Source of the DNA: Leptolyngbya sp. FACHB-261
GTDB lineage: Bacteria; Cyanobacteriota; Cyanobacteriia; FACHB-261
Assembly: GCF_014696065.1 (NCBI RefSeq)
Contig: NZ_JACJPL010000024.1
Span: 62,001 to 126,000 of the forward strand
DNA: 64,000 nt
Direction of reading: 5' to 3'
Under the pieces are notes generated by a model. That model did no database searches. It saw nothing but the letters and a program-made list of their open reading frames with translations, and was not told the DNA's origin. Positions within the stretch are counted from its first letter, which is position 1. Each line of letters opens with the position of its first letter. Shown here piece by piece: positions 25,734 through 34,834 of the stretch. The position numbers were made by a program, and so were the translations under genes.

Positions 25734-26807
25734 CTAATTGCGCAAACGACTGGGCTCATCCGAGCGGGAGCGGAGATTAGGATCCTCTCTCGGCCTCGAA
25801 TCGCGGTCTAGCATCACCGTAGACCGGGCCATTGACATCGCCTGTTCCGCTGTCCAGCAAGGCACCACCGGTAGATTCGGTACCGTACGGAAATTAGCGA
25901 ACAACTGCTTGTCCCCAGTCACGCTGGCAATGGTATGAGCTAGAGTCTTGGCACAACTGCGAGGGTGATTGAGCGCCTGCTCTTGGGTAAAGCGCAAGAC
26001 GACCCAGTTCTGATCAAGCAGGATATGCTCGCCATTGCGGGTGCCGCCAATAAAGTTACGAGGTTCGCAAGCCCCAGTCATAGGGTCAAAGTCGAAGGCC
26101 CGATCGATTTCAACAGCAATATGTAGCTTCAGCTGTGGGTCAATGTAGGCGATTTTGGGCAGGCACTCCACCGCGAGCCCTTCAATCATCAAGTTAATGC
26201 CTCGGTGAATGCGATCAGGAAACTCTTGCTGTAGCTGGGCAAGCAGTTCTGATTCCGCCGCATCATTTGGTCGGGTTTGAGCTAATCTTGCAGCCCGCAG
26301 GCATTGGATCTCAGCGAATAGAGGCTGAAGCCGCCCCACTCGAAAGGCGAGTAAACGGCGTGGATCGCTGAGGAGAGCCTCACGGTCCTGCGTCTGCTCT
26401 CGGTGTTCCGCTCGGGCTTGATCCTCCTGCTGCAAGTAGTCAGCCAATTGCCACTCATACTGCCGTTGCAGTGCTACCACGCGCCGGTTGTAGCGAAATT
26501 GCTGGATCAATCGCGTTCCTGACACACCTAGGGCCAGAGCCACACCGAGTAGCGCAATGCTGTCCCCCAAAAACTGCAACAGTACGGCGTAGAGCAGAAG
26601 GGCGACCACTAAGCCAGCCCCCGCAGAGATTGCCAACTGAGCTTTGGGAACCGGTTGTAGTTTTGTTTTTTCCGGAGCAGGACTAGAGCGATAGGTAGGT
26701 ACTGGCGGTGGCACACTTTGCAATGCCTCTGCCACAGCTGTAGACAACAGCAGGAGTGGATAGCTGTGTTGCTGCTGAGATAGCTTAGAAAGACTTGATT
26801 CGGCCAT
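25734..26807 (-). CDS. Hypothetical membrane protein with nuclease-like C-terminal fold
   Basis: A 357-residue protein that I do not assign to a named family. Two membrane helices lie at about 60-100 (ISAGAGLVVALLLYAVLLQF and SIALLGVALALGV), then a coiled-coil-like stretch. A C-terminal region reads KIAYIDPQLKLHIAVEIDRA, then NGEHILLDQNWVVLRFTQEQ. The latter pattern resembles DUF559-type PD-(D/E)XK endonuclease folds, but the usual ExK is EID, so catalysis is doubtful. The ATG at 26807 is preceded by GGGGGGAT, which favours it over the GTG at 26879. Confidence 0.6.
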   Translation of the reverse strand: MAESSLSKLSQQQHSYPLLLLSTAVAEALQSVPPPVPTYRSSPAPEKTKLQPVPKAQLAISAGAGLVVALLLYAVLLQFLGDSIALLGVALALGVSGTRLIQQFRYNRRVVALQRQYEWQLADYLQQEDQARAEHREQTQDREALLSDPRRLLAFRVGRLQPLFAEIQCLRAARLAQTRPNDAAESELLAQLQQEFPDRIHRGINLMIEGLAVECLPKIAYIDPQLKLHIAVEIDRAFDFDPMTGACEPRNFIGGTRNGEHILLDQNWVVLRFTQEQALNHPRSCAKTLAHTIASVTGDKQLFANFRTVPNLPVVPCWTAEQAMSMARSTVMLDRDSRPREDPNLRSRSDEPSRLRN

Positions 26808-27042
26808 TTTGGCAATCCCCCCTATCCTGATAAAGGCACCATAACCTTGCTCTACAGGCGATTCGCACCGTAGATTCACTTTAGGGCCTTGTAGCTTTAA
26901 ATACTTTCACCAGGATTGCTGGAGGATTCGGGCAGCCTAGTCTGCCAAACCTCTCAAGCTTAGTAAGCGTCCGGACAGTTCAGATTGATTTTTGCAACAA
27001 AGATTACCAAAAACTGCATAGCTTTGTGATCTGAGCAACCCC

Positions 27043-28371
27043 CTAAAGCGCTAAAGGGCTTTTTTTCTTCTTCTTACTCGTCTTTTTACCTGCGGCGCTC
27101 GGTTTCAGACTGGCTACAGCGTCTTGAAAAAGCTGACCGAGATGAGCTGGGGCACTCGCCGTCTCTGGCAACTCTGGTTCGGCTGGCTTACCAAACTCTT
27201 GCAATAGCGCCCCAAGCTGGGCTAGCTCAAACTCAGGCCGTTGCAAAGCCGTTCGTAATAGCGATTCCAGGGGCTGGGGATGCTGCTGAGCCGCCCGTAG
27301 CCACACTAGCGTTGGGAAGTTGGGATCCTTAAGCAAGGCCTGAACCGTACGCTCGTAGCCTTCAATCTCTCGAACATCTGGAGCTGTCAGCAGTCGCACC
27401 AGCCGCTCGTAGTTAGGCACAAATGCTTGGCCCCATTGCGGGTCGGAAAACACTGTGACTTGTTCGGCCTGCGTAATCGCAGTCGGTACTTCCAGCTTAG
27501 GCGTGGACTGTACCTGGTCGCGAGCATCAGCCGCAATTTCAGATAAAGACTTGCTTGTATCTAAGCCACTCTCAGCGGCCATTTGCTCTAGCTCTTCTTC
27601 ATCTACGCCAGCGGCAGCAGCCACTGAAGCTAGAGATTGGTTAGCATCCACTCCGGCTGTTTCTGCTTGCCGTTGCACTATCCAATCGTGGTACTCAGCC
27701 AGTTTTTTATTGAGCTTATAGCCGGGAATAGCCAGTTGGTCGCTGCCAAAAAATTCTACAAAATCCTCATGCTGTTTAGTGACTGAAGTCCAAGCTTCTG
27801 CTAGCAACTCAGGTGCATCTGCATAGAGGGAAGACTTGTAGTGGCGCCGAAAATTATCAACGGCAACGGCTAACTTGGGCTTTGACAAATTACCCAATAA
27901 GATAGAAGGCCCCGAGAAAATCCGCCGTTCTGAATCAAGAGGAGCCAAACGAGTGAGGATAATGTCTCCTGCTTTTAATCGCTCCAGTGAGGACTGAAGG
28001 GTTGCAGTGGTTGCATAAGCCGCGTAGACCCTAGCCGAGAGCCAGTTCATCAACTGCCAACCGCCTGCTAAAGGCTCTTGCAATTCGAACAGGCCCAGAA
28101 ACGTTTGCTGCCAACTCTCTAACAGTTTTTGTTCCTCAGGCTGCCAGTTTGAGCGACTACTTAGGAATAAGTCCAACAGAGTCTGCCCATTTTTCACAGG
28201 CACGTCGGTTAGAAACAAGTCGATTAATAAGTTGTCTTGGGCAATGTCTCGTCTGCGGTTGCTGGGATGGTTTAGAACGAAGGCATCCATTCGGCCTCTA
28301 AACTCACTGTTGAGCCCAAACTCGACGAGTTCCTGCTTCAATCGTCCGGCACGTTCTAAGGAGGCGTCCAC
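27043..28371 (-). CDS. Hypothetical conserved-type protein with Lys-rich tail
   Basis: A 442-residue soluble protein, mostly helical, that I do not recognise. A middle segment (about 240-290) has repeated AGVDxxxSLxxVAAxAGV-like units resembling the small helical repeats of LysM-free adaptor regions. The last 15 residues are strongly basic (KKTSKKKKKSPLAL), which could bind nucleic acid or ribosomes. It lies divergent from ffh with 454 bases between them. The even codon use supports a real gene, and no catalytic motif is visible. Confidence 0.6.
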   Translation of the reverse strand: MDASLERAGRLKQELVEFGLNSEFRGRMDAFVLNHPSNRRRDIAQDNLLIDLFLTDVPVKNGQTLLDLFLSSRSNWQPEEQKLLESWQQTFLGLFELQEPLAGGWQLMNWLSARVYAAYATTATLQSSLERLKAGDIILTRLAPLDSERRIFSGPSILLGNLSKPKLAVAVDNFRRHYKSSLYADAPELLAEAWTSVTKQHEDFVEFFGSDQLAIPGYKLNKKLAEYHDWIVQRQAETAGVDANQSLASVAAAAGVDEEELEQMAAESGLDTSKSLSEIAADARDQVQSTPKLEVPTAITQAEQVTVFSDPQWGQAFVPNYERLVRLLTAPDVREIEGYERTVQALLKDPNFPTLVWLRAAQQHPQPLESLLRTALQRPEFELAQLGALLQEFGKPAEPELPETASAPAHLGQLFQDAVASLKPSAAGKKTSKKKKKSPLAL

Positions 28372-28825
28372 AGCAGATCTCTAAATTTTGGCAAACGGCG
28401 CATCCATTATGCCGAGCTGGCTTAGACGAGCGGAACTGACTCTGGGAAGAGATCTGACCACAAGCTCCCATACAAGCCCTGCTGTTGTACCCATTTTTTA
28501 CTAAACAGTTCACGATACATTTCACACCCTAGTTCATACCAGTTCATAACAGTGGGCTCGCGGCAATCAGCCAAGCTTTATTCTCAGCGAACGCTAACAA
28601 TCGCCTCAACTGAGCATGAGTGATTTTTTTGCAGATTCGATTCCCTTGAAGGTTTAGCGGCGGATGCAGAGGTCTAGAGCTGACCTAGGAGGATTAGTGA
28701 CTCGACACCCTAGCGGTCTAGGCGCAGAAGTCTGGGTGTAGCTTGCTAAGATTAGAGAGGGCCGAATAATTGTCGGTTCAGAGCTTTCCGTGCGACGATA
28801 AAGAGCTGGCAAATTCGCCAATTGT
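28372..28825. other. Divergent promoter region upstream of ffh
   Basis: 454 bases without a gene. It holds a tandem repeat AGTTCATA (28531 and 28541), an AGGTC/GACCT inverted repeat near 28670, and TAAGAT near 28748 as a possible -10 element for ffh. Confidence 0.4.
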
Positions 28826-30250
28826 ATGTTTGACGCCCTCGCTGAACGACTAGAAGGTGCCTGGAAGAAGCTGCGAGGTCAGGATCGCATCACCCAGGAC
28901 AATATTCAGGACGCCCTGCGGGAAGTTCGCCGTGCTCTTCTAGAAGCCGACGTCAACCTCCAGGTCGTCAAAGAGTTTGTGGCTCAGGTTTCTGAACGGG
29001 CTCAAGGTTCAGAAGTCGTCTCTGGCGTTCGTCCCGACCAACAGTTCATCAAAATCGTCTATGACGAACTAGTGAAGGTCATGGGCGATACCAATGTGCC
29101 GCTGGCCCAAGCTACCACTGCCCCCACCGTCATCTTGATGGCAGGTCTCCAGGGCACAGGTAAAACCACAGCGGCGGCCAAGCTCGCTCTGCATCTGCGC
29201 AAGCAAGAGCGCTCGGCCATGCTGGTTGCCACGGATGTGTACCGGCCTGCGGCAATTGACCAGTTGGTCACGCTGGGTAAACAGGTAGAGGTGCCCGTGT
29301 TCGAGTTGGGCCGCGACGCCAATCCCGTAGACATTGCCCGTCAGGGTGTGGAGCGAGCTCGTGCAGAGGGCATCGACACCGTGATCGTGGATACGGCCGG
29401 TCGTCTGCAAATTGACCCGGCAATGATGGAGGAATTGGCCCAGATCAAGAAGGCCGTGCAGCCACACGACACCCTGCTGGTTGTAGACGCAATGACCGGC
29501 CAAGAGGCTGCCAACCTCACCCGCGCCTTTCACGACCAGATTGGCATCACTGGCGCAATTCTCACCAAACTCGATGGCGATACCCGAGGCGGTGCCGCGC
29601 TCTCAGTCCGCCAGATTTCTGGTGCCCCAATTAAGTTTGTCGGGGTGGGTGAAAAAGTTGAAGCGCTCCAGCCCTTCTATCCTGAGCGCATGGCTTCGCG
29701 CATTCTGGGTATGGGCGATGTGCTCACCCTAGTGGAAAAGGCCCAGGAAGAAATCGACCTGGCCGATGCGGAGAAGATGCAGGAGAAGATCCTGGCCGCT
29801 CAGTTTGATTTCACCGACTTCTTAAAGCAGACTCGTCTACTCAAAAACATGGGTTCGCTGGGAGGCATTCTCAAGATGATTCCCGGTATGAACAAGATCT
29901 CAGACGAGCAACTGGCGCAAGGTGAAACGCAGCTCAAGCGCTGCGAGGCCATGATTAATTCCATGACCTCCGAAGAGCGCCGTAATCCTGACCTATTAGC
30001 CAAGAGCCCCGCCCGTCGCAATCGCATCGCTCGTGGCTCTGGCTATGATGCTCAGGATGTCAACAAGCTGGTCAGCGACTTTCAGCGTATGCGCAACATG
30101 ATGCAGCAGATGGGCCAAGGTCGCTTCCCAGGCATGCCCGGTATGGGCGGCGTCCCCGGCATGGGCCAAATGGGTCCCGGTGCTGGCGGCAAGAAAAAGA
30201 GCGGCAAGGGTAAGAAAAAAGGTAAAAAGGGATTCGGTGAATTACTATAA
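28826..30250 (+). CDS. ffh: Signal recognition particle GTPase Ffh (SRP54)
   Basis: A 474-residue Ffh. The N domain (about 1-90) is followed by the G domain with G1 [15 protein letters not shown] (about 107), [23 protein letters not shown] and [10 protein letters not shown], then the Met-rich M domain (about 325-450) that binds SRP RNA and signal peptides. The C-terminus is Gly/Met-rich and ends in a Lys-rich tail. It targets membrane proteins co-translationally with FtsY and the SRP RNA; neither partner gene is in the window. rpsP and khpA follow on the same strand, a common arrangement. Confidence 0.97.
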   Translation: MFDALAERLEGAWKKLRGQDRITQDNIQDALREVRRALLEADVNLQVVKEFVAQVSERAQGSEVVSGVRPDQQFIKIVYDELVKVMGDTNVPLAQATTAPTVILMAGLQGTGKTTAAAKLALHLRKQERSAMLVATDVYRPAAIDQLVTLGKQVEVPVFELGRDANPVDIARQGVERARAEGIDTVIVDTAGRLQIDPAMMEELAQIKKAVQPHDTLLVVDAMTGQEAANLTRAFHDQIGITGAILTKLDGDTRGGAALSVRQISGAPIKFVGVGEKVEALQPFYPERMASRILGMGDVLTLVEKAQEEIDLADAEKMQEKILAAQFDFTDFLKQTRLLKNMGSLGGILKMIPGMNKISDEQLAQGETQLKRCEAMINSMTSEERRNPDLLAKSPARRNRIARGSGYDAQDVNKLVSDFQRMRNMMQQMGQGRFPGMPGMGGVPGMGQMGPGAGGKKKSGKGKKKGKKGFGELL

Positions 30251-30327
30251 TCCGCAATCCGCCGTTTCGAACCCCCAGCTGTCACCTCTCTAAAACTAAT
30301 CCCTCAGGAGATACTCCCTCAACTACC

Positions 30328-30576
30328 ATGATCAAACTGCGACTCAAACGCTACGGCAAAAAGTTCGAAGCCAGCTACCGCATCGTAGCCATCAACAGCC
30401 GCTCCCGCCGCGATGGGCGTCCCCTGGAAGAGCTAGGCTTCTACAATCCCCGCACCAACGAGACCCAACTCCAAGTCCCCAATATCATCAAGCGGCTTAA
30501 GGAAGGGGCACAGCCTACGGAGACAGTCCGGCGTATTCTGGAAAAAGCCAAAGTCTACGACCAAATTAACGTTTGA
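30328..30576 (+). CDS. rpsP: 30S ribosomal protein S16
   Basis: An 82-residue S16 with the standard start [20 protein letters not shown] and the segment [16 protein letters not shown]. It binds 16S rRNA during 30S assembly. It lies 77 bases after ffh, and its stop overlaps the start of the next gene by 4 bases (TTGA), so the KH protein is translationally coupled to it. Confidence 0.97.
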   Translation: MIKLRLKRYGKKFEASYRIVAINSRSRRDGRPLEELGFYNPRTNETQLQVPNIIKRLKEGAQPTETVRRILEKAKVYDQINV

Positions 30577-30848
30577 GTGCTACCAGAGTGGCTGCTGTTC
30601 CTGACTACACGCAACTGGCCCGTTTCTTAATCGCGCCCTTGCTCGACGATCCCAACTCCCTCAAGCTAGATTGCGAGATCAACTCTGCCCGGCAGCGAGC
30701 CTGGCTGCGAGTTGCTTTTGAGGGCTCAGACAAGGGACGCGTGTTTGGGAGAGGTGGTCGAACGATTCAAGCAATTCGTACCGTGCTTGAGGCAGCAGCT
30801 CAGCTCGTGGGCTACACCATTTACTTAGACATCTATGGAGACCGCTAG
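30573..30848 (+). CDS. khpA: KH-domain RNA-binding protein KhpA (YlqC)
   Basis: A 91-residue protein with a single KH domain. The GxxG loop is in [20 protein letters not shown] (about 50-70). KhpA proteins bind RNA and in other bacteria work with KhpB in cell-size control and small-RNA regulation. The likely start is TTG at 30573, overlapping the rpsP stop; a GTG at 30588 is possible. The gene pair rpsP-khpA is widely conserved. Confidence 0.9.
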   Translation: MSATRVAAVPDYTQLARFLIAPLLDDPNSLKLDCEINSARQRAWLRVAFEGSDKGRVFGRGGRTIQAIRTVLEAAAQLVGYTIYLDIYGDR

Positions 30849-30995
30849 CTGCTCGCTTGCGCCCAGACTTTGTAGTCTCCCCTTCGCTAGCGCGGATGGT
30901 TCACGTTTTCAGACCTCAAAACCCCCACCAGGGACCTTTTGAGGTCGTTGACGTTTGCTGTTTCTGTACTTGGCCTGGGAGGTGAGAAAGTAACA

Positions 30996-31169
30996 ATGTC
31001 CGAAATCCGGCTTGGTGAAAATGAGTCCATTGAATCAGCCCTACGACGCTTTAAGAAGAAGATTCAGAAGGCTGGAATCTTGTCTGAGATTAGGCGTCGT
31101 GAGCGCTACGAGAAGCCCAGTTTGCAACGCAAGCGTAAAGCTGAAGCGGCCCGTAAGCGGCGGAACTGA
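30996..31169 (+). CDS. rpsU: 30S ribosomal protein S21
   Basis: A 57-residue S21: [20 protein letters not shown] followed by a very basic end [13 protein letters not shown]. It helps mRNA binding and initiation on the 30S subunit. The ATG at 30996 has GGAGGTGAG about 10 bases upstream, so the in-frame codon at 30939 is not used. It is followed by a terminator hairpin at 31234. Confidence 0.95.
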   Translation: MSEIRLGENESIESALRRFKKKIQKAGILSEIRRRERYEKPSLQRKRKAEAARKRRN

Positions 31170-31233
31170 GTTGGAGTCCCCTAAGGACTGCCCTATTTGT
31201 TAGATTCAAGGCAACCATTCTTTAAGCCTCATC

Positions 31234-31263
31234 AGACGCTCGGGCTCGACCGGGCGTCTTTGT
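31234..31263 (+). terminator. Terminator between rpsU and phoH
   Basis: AGACGC-CGG pairs with CCG-GCGTCT (31234-31259) and is followed by TTTGT. It lies about 65 bases after the rpsU stop and 7 bases before the phoH ATG, so it may also act as an attenuator for phoH. Confidence 0.65.
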
Positions 31264-31269
31264 CCTTCA

Positions 31270-32253
31270 ATGTCCTTTCAAAGCATTCCCTGTTCACCTG
31301 CTATGGGAGAGCCTCTCACCATTCATCTACCTGACCCTGAGAGCGCCATTCACTTGGCTGGACCTGGCGAAGAAAATCTCAAGCTGCTCAGCAAACAGAC
31401 AGGAGCAAGCCTAGTCCTGCGTGGTCAGGATCTATTGGTAAGTGGGCCTGAAGGTGCAGTCAACCTCTGCCGCCGCTTGATTGAGGCACTGGCGTACCTC
31501 TGGGGTCAGGGACGTTCAGTCACCTCAGTGGATATTCTCACCGCTCGCCATGCCCTGGATACTAACCGCACTGAAGAGTTTCAAGCCCTTCAACAGGATG
31601 TTCTGGCCCGGACCCGCAAAGGCGAGGTGATTCGGGCTAAAACCTTCCGTCAGCGCCAGTATGTCCAGGCAGTGCGCAATCATGACTTGACTTTCTGCAT
31701 TGGACCAGCAGGCACCGGTAAAACCTTTCTAGCCGCCGTGCTAGCGGTGCAAGCGCTTCAGGCAAACCAGTACGAACGCCTGATTCTCACCCGTCCCGCG
31801 GTGGAGGCAGGCGAACGCCTAGGCTTTCTACCCGGTGATTTGCAGCAAAAGGTGGATCCTTATCTGCGTCCGCTCTACGACGCGCTTCACGAACTGATGG
31901 ATCCAGAAAAGATTCCGGCCCTGATGGAGCGTGGTGTGATTGAGGTTGCTCCCCTAGCCTACATGCGTGGGCGTACTCTCAGTAACGCCTTTATCATCTT
32001 GGACGAAGCGCAAAACACCACACCGCCTCAAATGAAGATGGTGCTCACACGTCTGGGCTTCAAATCGCGCATGGTAGTCACAGGTGACGTGACTCAAACC
32101 GATCTACCAGAGCACCAGGCCTCTGGTTTGTCAGTTGCTCAGAAGATTCTCCACGGGGTTGAAGGAATTGCCTTTTGCCAGTTGGGTCGCGCTGATGTTG
32201 TCCGTCACCCGCTAGTGCAACGCATCGTTACTGCTTATGAAGGGCACGAATAG
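31270..32253 (+). CDS. phoH: PhoH-like ATPase
   Basis: A 327-residue PhoH/YbeZ-type ATPase. Walker A is FCIGPAGTGKTFLAAVLAV (about 141-159) and Walker B is FIILDEAQNTTPPQMKMVLT (about 240-260), with MVVTGDVTQTDLPEHQASGL after it. An N-terminal KH-like region precedes the ATPase. PhoH proteins couple to RNA processing and ribosome maturation with YbeY, which is not in this window. An alternative start is the ATG 42 bases in (MGEPLTIHL). Its 3' end overlaps the convergent PfkB gene by 19 bases. Confidence 0.92.
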   Translation: MSFQSIPCSPAMGEPLTIHLPDPESAIHLAGPGEENLKLLSKQTGASLVLRGQDLLVSGPEGAVNLCRRLIEALAYLWGQGRSVTSVDILTARHALDTNRTEEFQALQQDVLARTRKGEVIRAKTFRQRQYVQAVRNHDLTFCIGPAGTGKTFLAAVLAVQALQANQYERLILTRPAVEAGERLGFLPGDLQQKVDPYLRPLYDALHELMDPEKIPALMERGVIEVAPLAYMRGRTLSNAFIILDEAQNTTPPQMKMVLTRLGFKSRMVVTGDVTQTDLPEHQASGLSVAQKILHGVEGIAFCQLGRADVVRHPLVQRIVTAYEGHE

Positions 32254-33200
32254 ACCTTCACCAAAGCTTCAATCTGAGCCCGACCAGTGAAGCCACTATT
32301 TGCTCCTGAAACCTGTACGGTTAAAGCCCCGCAGGCATTGCCCCAGTTCATGGCTTGCTCCAAGTCTAATCCGAAGGAGCGGGCGGCAATGAAGCCAGCA
32401 CAGAAAGCATCCCCAGCACCAGTGGTATCTACCACTGCGGTCACCGGATAAGCCGGGATTTTGAGGCGCTGGTTACCTGTGCCAAGCATTGAGCCAGCTT
32501 CCCCCAGCTTGAGTATTACTGTTTTGGCACCTCGCTCAAGCAAAAACGCCAGGATCGTCTCCGGGTCTTCTGCGCCAGAGATTTGCTGAGCCTCAGCCAA
32601 GCTGGGCATCACATAATTTAGATGAGGCAGCAAAGGCAGCAGAGCTTGCCAGTTGTTGTCGTGCGTCCAGACTGTATCAAGGCTGGTTATCACACCAGCA
32701 TCTTGGGCTTGCACCAATAGACTTGCCAGTTCAGCCCCAAGCAGGCGGCGTAGCGAGTAAAGGCCCCCAATGTGCAACCAGCCCAAACCTTGGAGATTTA
32801 AGTTAGCCAAATCTAAGGGCGAGAGGGCATTACTGAGTCCAGGCCCCCGCAGTAGTCGTCGGTCTCCGTCAGGACCAACGAGCAGGGCAACAGCCTTAGT
32901 TGCCAGAGTTGGATCTTGAATGAAGAGATCTGCTGTGACACCCGCGCTGAGCAACTGCTGCTTGAGCAGATCTCCCAGAGCATCCTGACCCACTCGTGCC
33001 CAAATCCCAACCGGCAAGTCAAGCTGAGCTAACGCTATTGCAGTGTTTGCCGCACAACCACCTACTACCAAGCTAATTGTTTCGACCGCAGTCGAAGATC
33101 CTGGCAGAGGCAATTGCGGCAGGGGGCGAATCAGGATGTCCATCACCACGCCGCCAAGACAAATGATTGGCAGGGGAGTTGGGCGGTTATCCTGAATCAT
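32235..33200 (-). CDS. PfkB-family sugar or nucleoside kinase
   Basis: A 321-residue ribokinase-fold enzyme. The N-terminal region has VVGGCAANTAIALAQLDLPV (about 47-66), and the ATP and anion-hole motif is DTTGAGDAFCAGFIAARSF (about 259-277), with the catalytic Asp in GAGD. It phosphorylates a sugar, nucleoside or similar alcohol using ATP; specificity cannot be read from the motif. Its 3' end overlaps phoH by 19 bases on the opposite strand, and its 5' end faces the GNAT gene. Confidence 0.9.
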   Translation of the reverse strand: MIQDNRPTPLPIICLGGVVMDILIRPLPQLPLPGSSTAVETISLVVGGCAANTAIALAQLDLPVGIWARVGQDALGDLLKQQLLSAGVTADLFIQDPTLATKAVALLVGPDGDRRLLRGPGLSNALSPLDLANLNLQGLGWLHIGGLYSLRRLLGAELASLLVQAQDAGVITSLDTVWTHDNNWQALLPLLPHLNYVMPSLAEAQQISGAEDPETILAFLLERGAKTVILKLGEAGSMLGTGNQRLKIPAYPVTAVVDTTGAGDAFCAGFIAARSFGLDLEQAMNWGNACGALTVQVSGANSGFTGRAQIEALVKVYSCPS

Positions 33201-33815
33201 GAGGTTTCCTTCACTGCTCAGCCACTAAGTCTTGTCATTATCGACTGCAACCGTTGCCCACAACTAACTGTCCGTCCGGCTCGAGCTCGTGATCTGCCGG
33301 AGTTGGCGGATTTGCTTACTGAAAGCTTTCATCCCCCCGATGGGTGGATGATGAAGCTGGCCTACCCTTTATTACGCTTGGGTATCTATGAGGACCTGCG
33401 CAGCCGACTACGCCGTAACCAACGGGACCATGTTTGCCTAGTAGCAACCTGTCCTCAAGAAAGCAATCGGGAGGAGATCCTCCTAGGCACCGTTGAGCTG
33501 GCCTTGGGAACCCAGTCTCGAGAGGAACGTTCCCATCCTTACCCCTACCTGTCCAACCTAGCGGTTCGCCCACAGTGGCGACGTCAGGGCGTGGCCCAGC
33601 AGCTGCTAGTCGCCTGCGAACAGATTGCTCAATCGGCAGGCCAGCACAGTCTCTATCTTCATGTGCTGGAGAACAACTACTCAGCTCGGAAACTATACAG
33701 TCGAATCGGCTACCGATTACAAACCCTCGACCAGCACTGGAGCTTTTGGGTGTTAGGCCGTCCTCGGCGAATGCTTCTATGTAGAACTTTCGACCTCACC
33801 ACTGCCCAAAGTTAG
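33114..33815 (+). CDS. GNAT-family N-acetyltransferase
   Basis: A GNAT fold with strand LTVRPARARDLPELADLLTE, the acetyl-CoA loop YLSNLAVRPQWRRQGVAQQLL (Q/RxxGxG-like) and YLHVLENNYSARKLYSRIGY. The substrate amine is unknown. The start is uncertain: the frame reaches TTG 33114, which would overlap the divergent PfkB gene by 87 bases, while conserved sequence begins only near 33253 (LTVRPAR). No in-frame ATG exists before the domain, so a TTG or rare start is needed. Confidence 0.8.
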   Translation: MRQGANQDVHHHAAKTNDWQGSWAVILNHEVSFTAQPLSLVIIDCNRCPQLTVRPARARDLPELADLLTESFHPPDGWMMKLAYPLLRLGIYEDLRSRLRRNQRDHVCLVATCPQESNREEILLGTVELALGTQSREERSHPYPYLSNLAVRPQWRRQGVAQQLLVACEQIAQSAGQHSLYLHVLENNYSARKLYSRIGYRLQTLDQHWSFWVLGRPRRMLLCRTFDLTTAQS

Positions 33816-34300
33816 TAATTCAAGTCATGGGTAAGACAGAGGAAATTTTTTGATATTTAATCTATATTCCTAAGTAGCTCATAAAATCCTTCAGATTCAT
33901 TTAAGCTTCACTGCTTCTTCAAGCAGTCTGCAACTTAGCTTCATACAACCTTTAAAGTAAAACTTCTATGGCATTAGCAAAGAGCACAAAGATTCGGATT
34001 TAGCAATTAGGATTCAGAAACCTCCAACGTCTGAAGTCCTTGACCCACAGTGCTTTCAGAGAGGTGCTGTGTCATTTAGCGCCTAAAAATAAAGTTAAAA
34101 AGCAAAGTCCTGAGTTTTTACGGTTGCCTAAAATTCTATTGGTCTGGCAACCTCAAGAGAGCAGGGAGCAGTGTATGGTAGTAGCAGTAGTAAAAACAGA
34201 GCAGCAATTTAAAAAGTGCAGTTGTCTGCACAATTGCTAAACTGGACTACCTTGCTCTACCCCGGTTCCAGTTTTGTCCCCGAATGAAAGTGGATGCGGC
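33816..34300. other. AT-rich intergenic region
   Basis: 485 bases between the GNAT gene and the next conserved gene. Only very short open frames are present. I see no tRNA or strong hairpin. Confidence 0.4.
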
Positions 34301-34834
34301 ATGGATAGCAGCAACCATTCTGGTCAGATTGTTCGCCTTACCAGCCACGAGGTACTCAGAACCCTCAGCAGTGGCAAGTTCCTGTCGGTGGATAGCCGCC
34401 GCAAGAATGGTCTGATCATTTGTAAGCAGTACCACGCCGAATTCGCGGGACCTGGAGCTGCTGTTGGTGGCTTCTTCGACGCGGACTGTCATGAGGTTAT
34501 TCCAGTCGGGGACCTGAACTTGGTCGCGCCCGAAACCTATGAGGAGCGTCAGAAGGCATACAAAATCCGTATTCAATGGATGCGTCTGACTCACCAGGCC
34601 ACCACAAATGATCTGCCCCTCCAACGCGCCCGTACCATCCTGTCTCAGTTTGAGGCTTATTTTGACGCAATTACAGTGGCGCAGCTGCCCGATGATATTT
34701 TGGCTCGACTAGTCGGTGTGTTGCCGCAAACCATTCGTCAAGCCCGCCCTAGGCAGAGTGAAAACTACGTTAGCTTGATAAGCACAACCACTGCGCCTAG
34801 TCAGCAGCAGACACAAGTGGCTGCCTCAGCCTAA
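34301..34834 (+). CDS. Hypothetical protein, function unknown
   Basis: A 177-residue soluble protein without a recognised family. The first half is beta-rich (VLRTLSSGKFLSVDSRRKNG, VIPVGDLNLVAPETYEERQK) and the second half helical (RARTILSQFEAYFDAITVAQ), ending in a Ser/Thr/Gln-rich tail. ATG 34301 is chosen because the upstream in-frame TTG at 34274 has no ribosome-binding site. Its last 4 bases overlap the convergent hisC stop. Confidence 0.65.
   Translation: MDSSNHSGQIVRLTSHEVLRTLSSGKFLSVDSRRKNGLIICKQYHAEFAGPGAAVGGFFDADCHEVIPVGDLNLVAPETYEERQKAYKIRIQWMRLTHQATTNDLPLQRARTILSQFEAYFDAITVAQLPDDILARLVGVLPQTIRQARPRQSENYVSLISTTTAPSQQQTQVAASA

Noticed and set aside
33816-34300. tRNA or small RNA gene in the AT-rich gap
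   Set aside because: No cloverleaf-like pairing or conserved T-loop sequence was found by eye.
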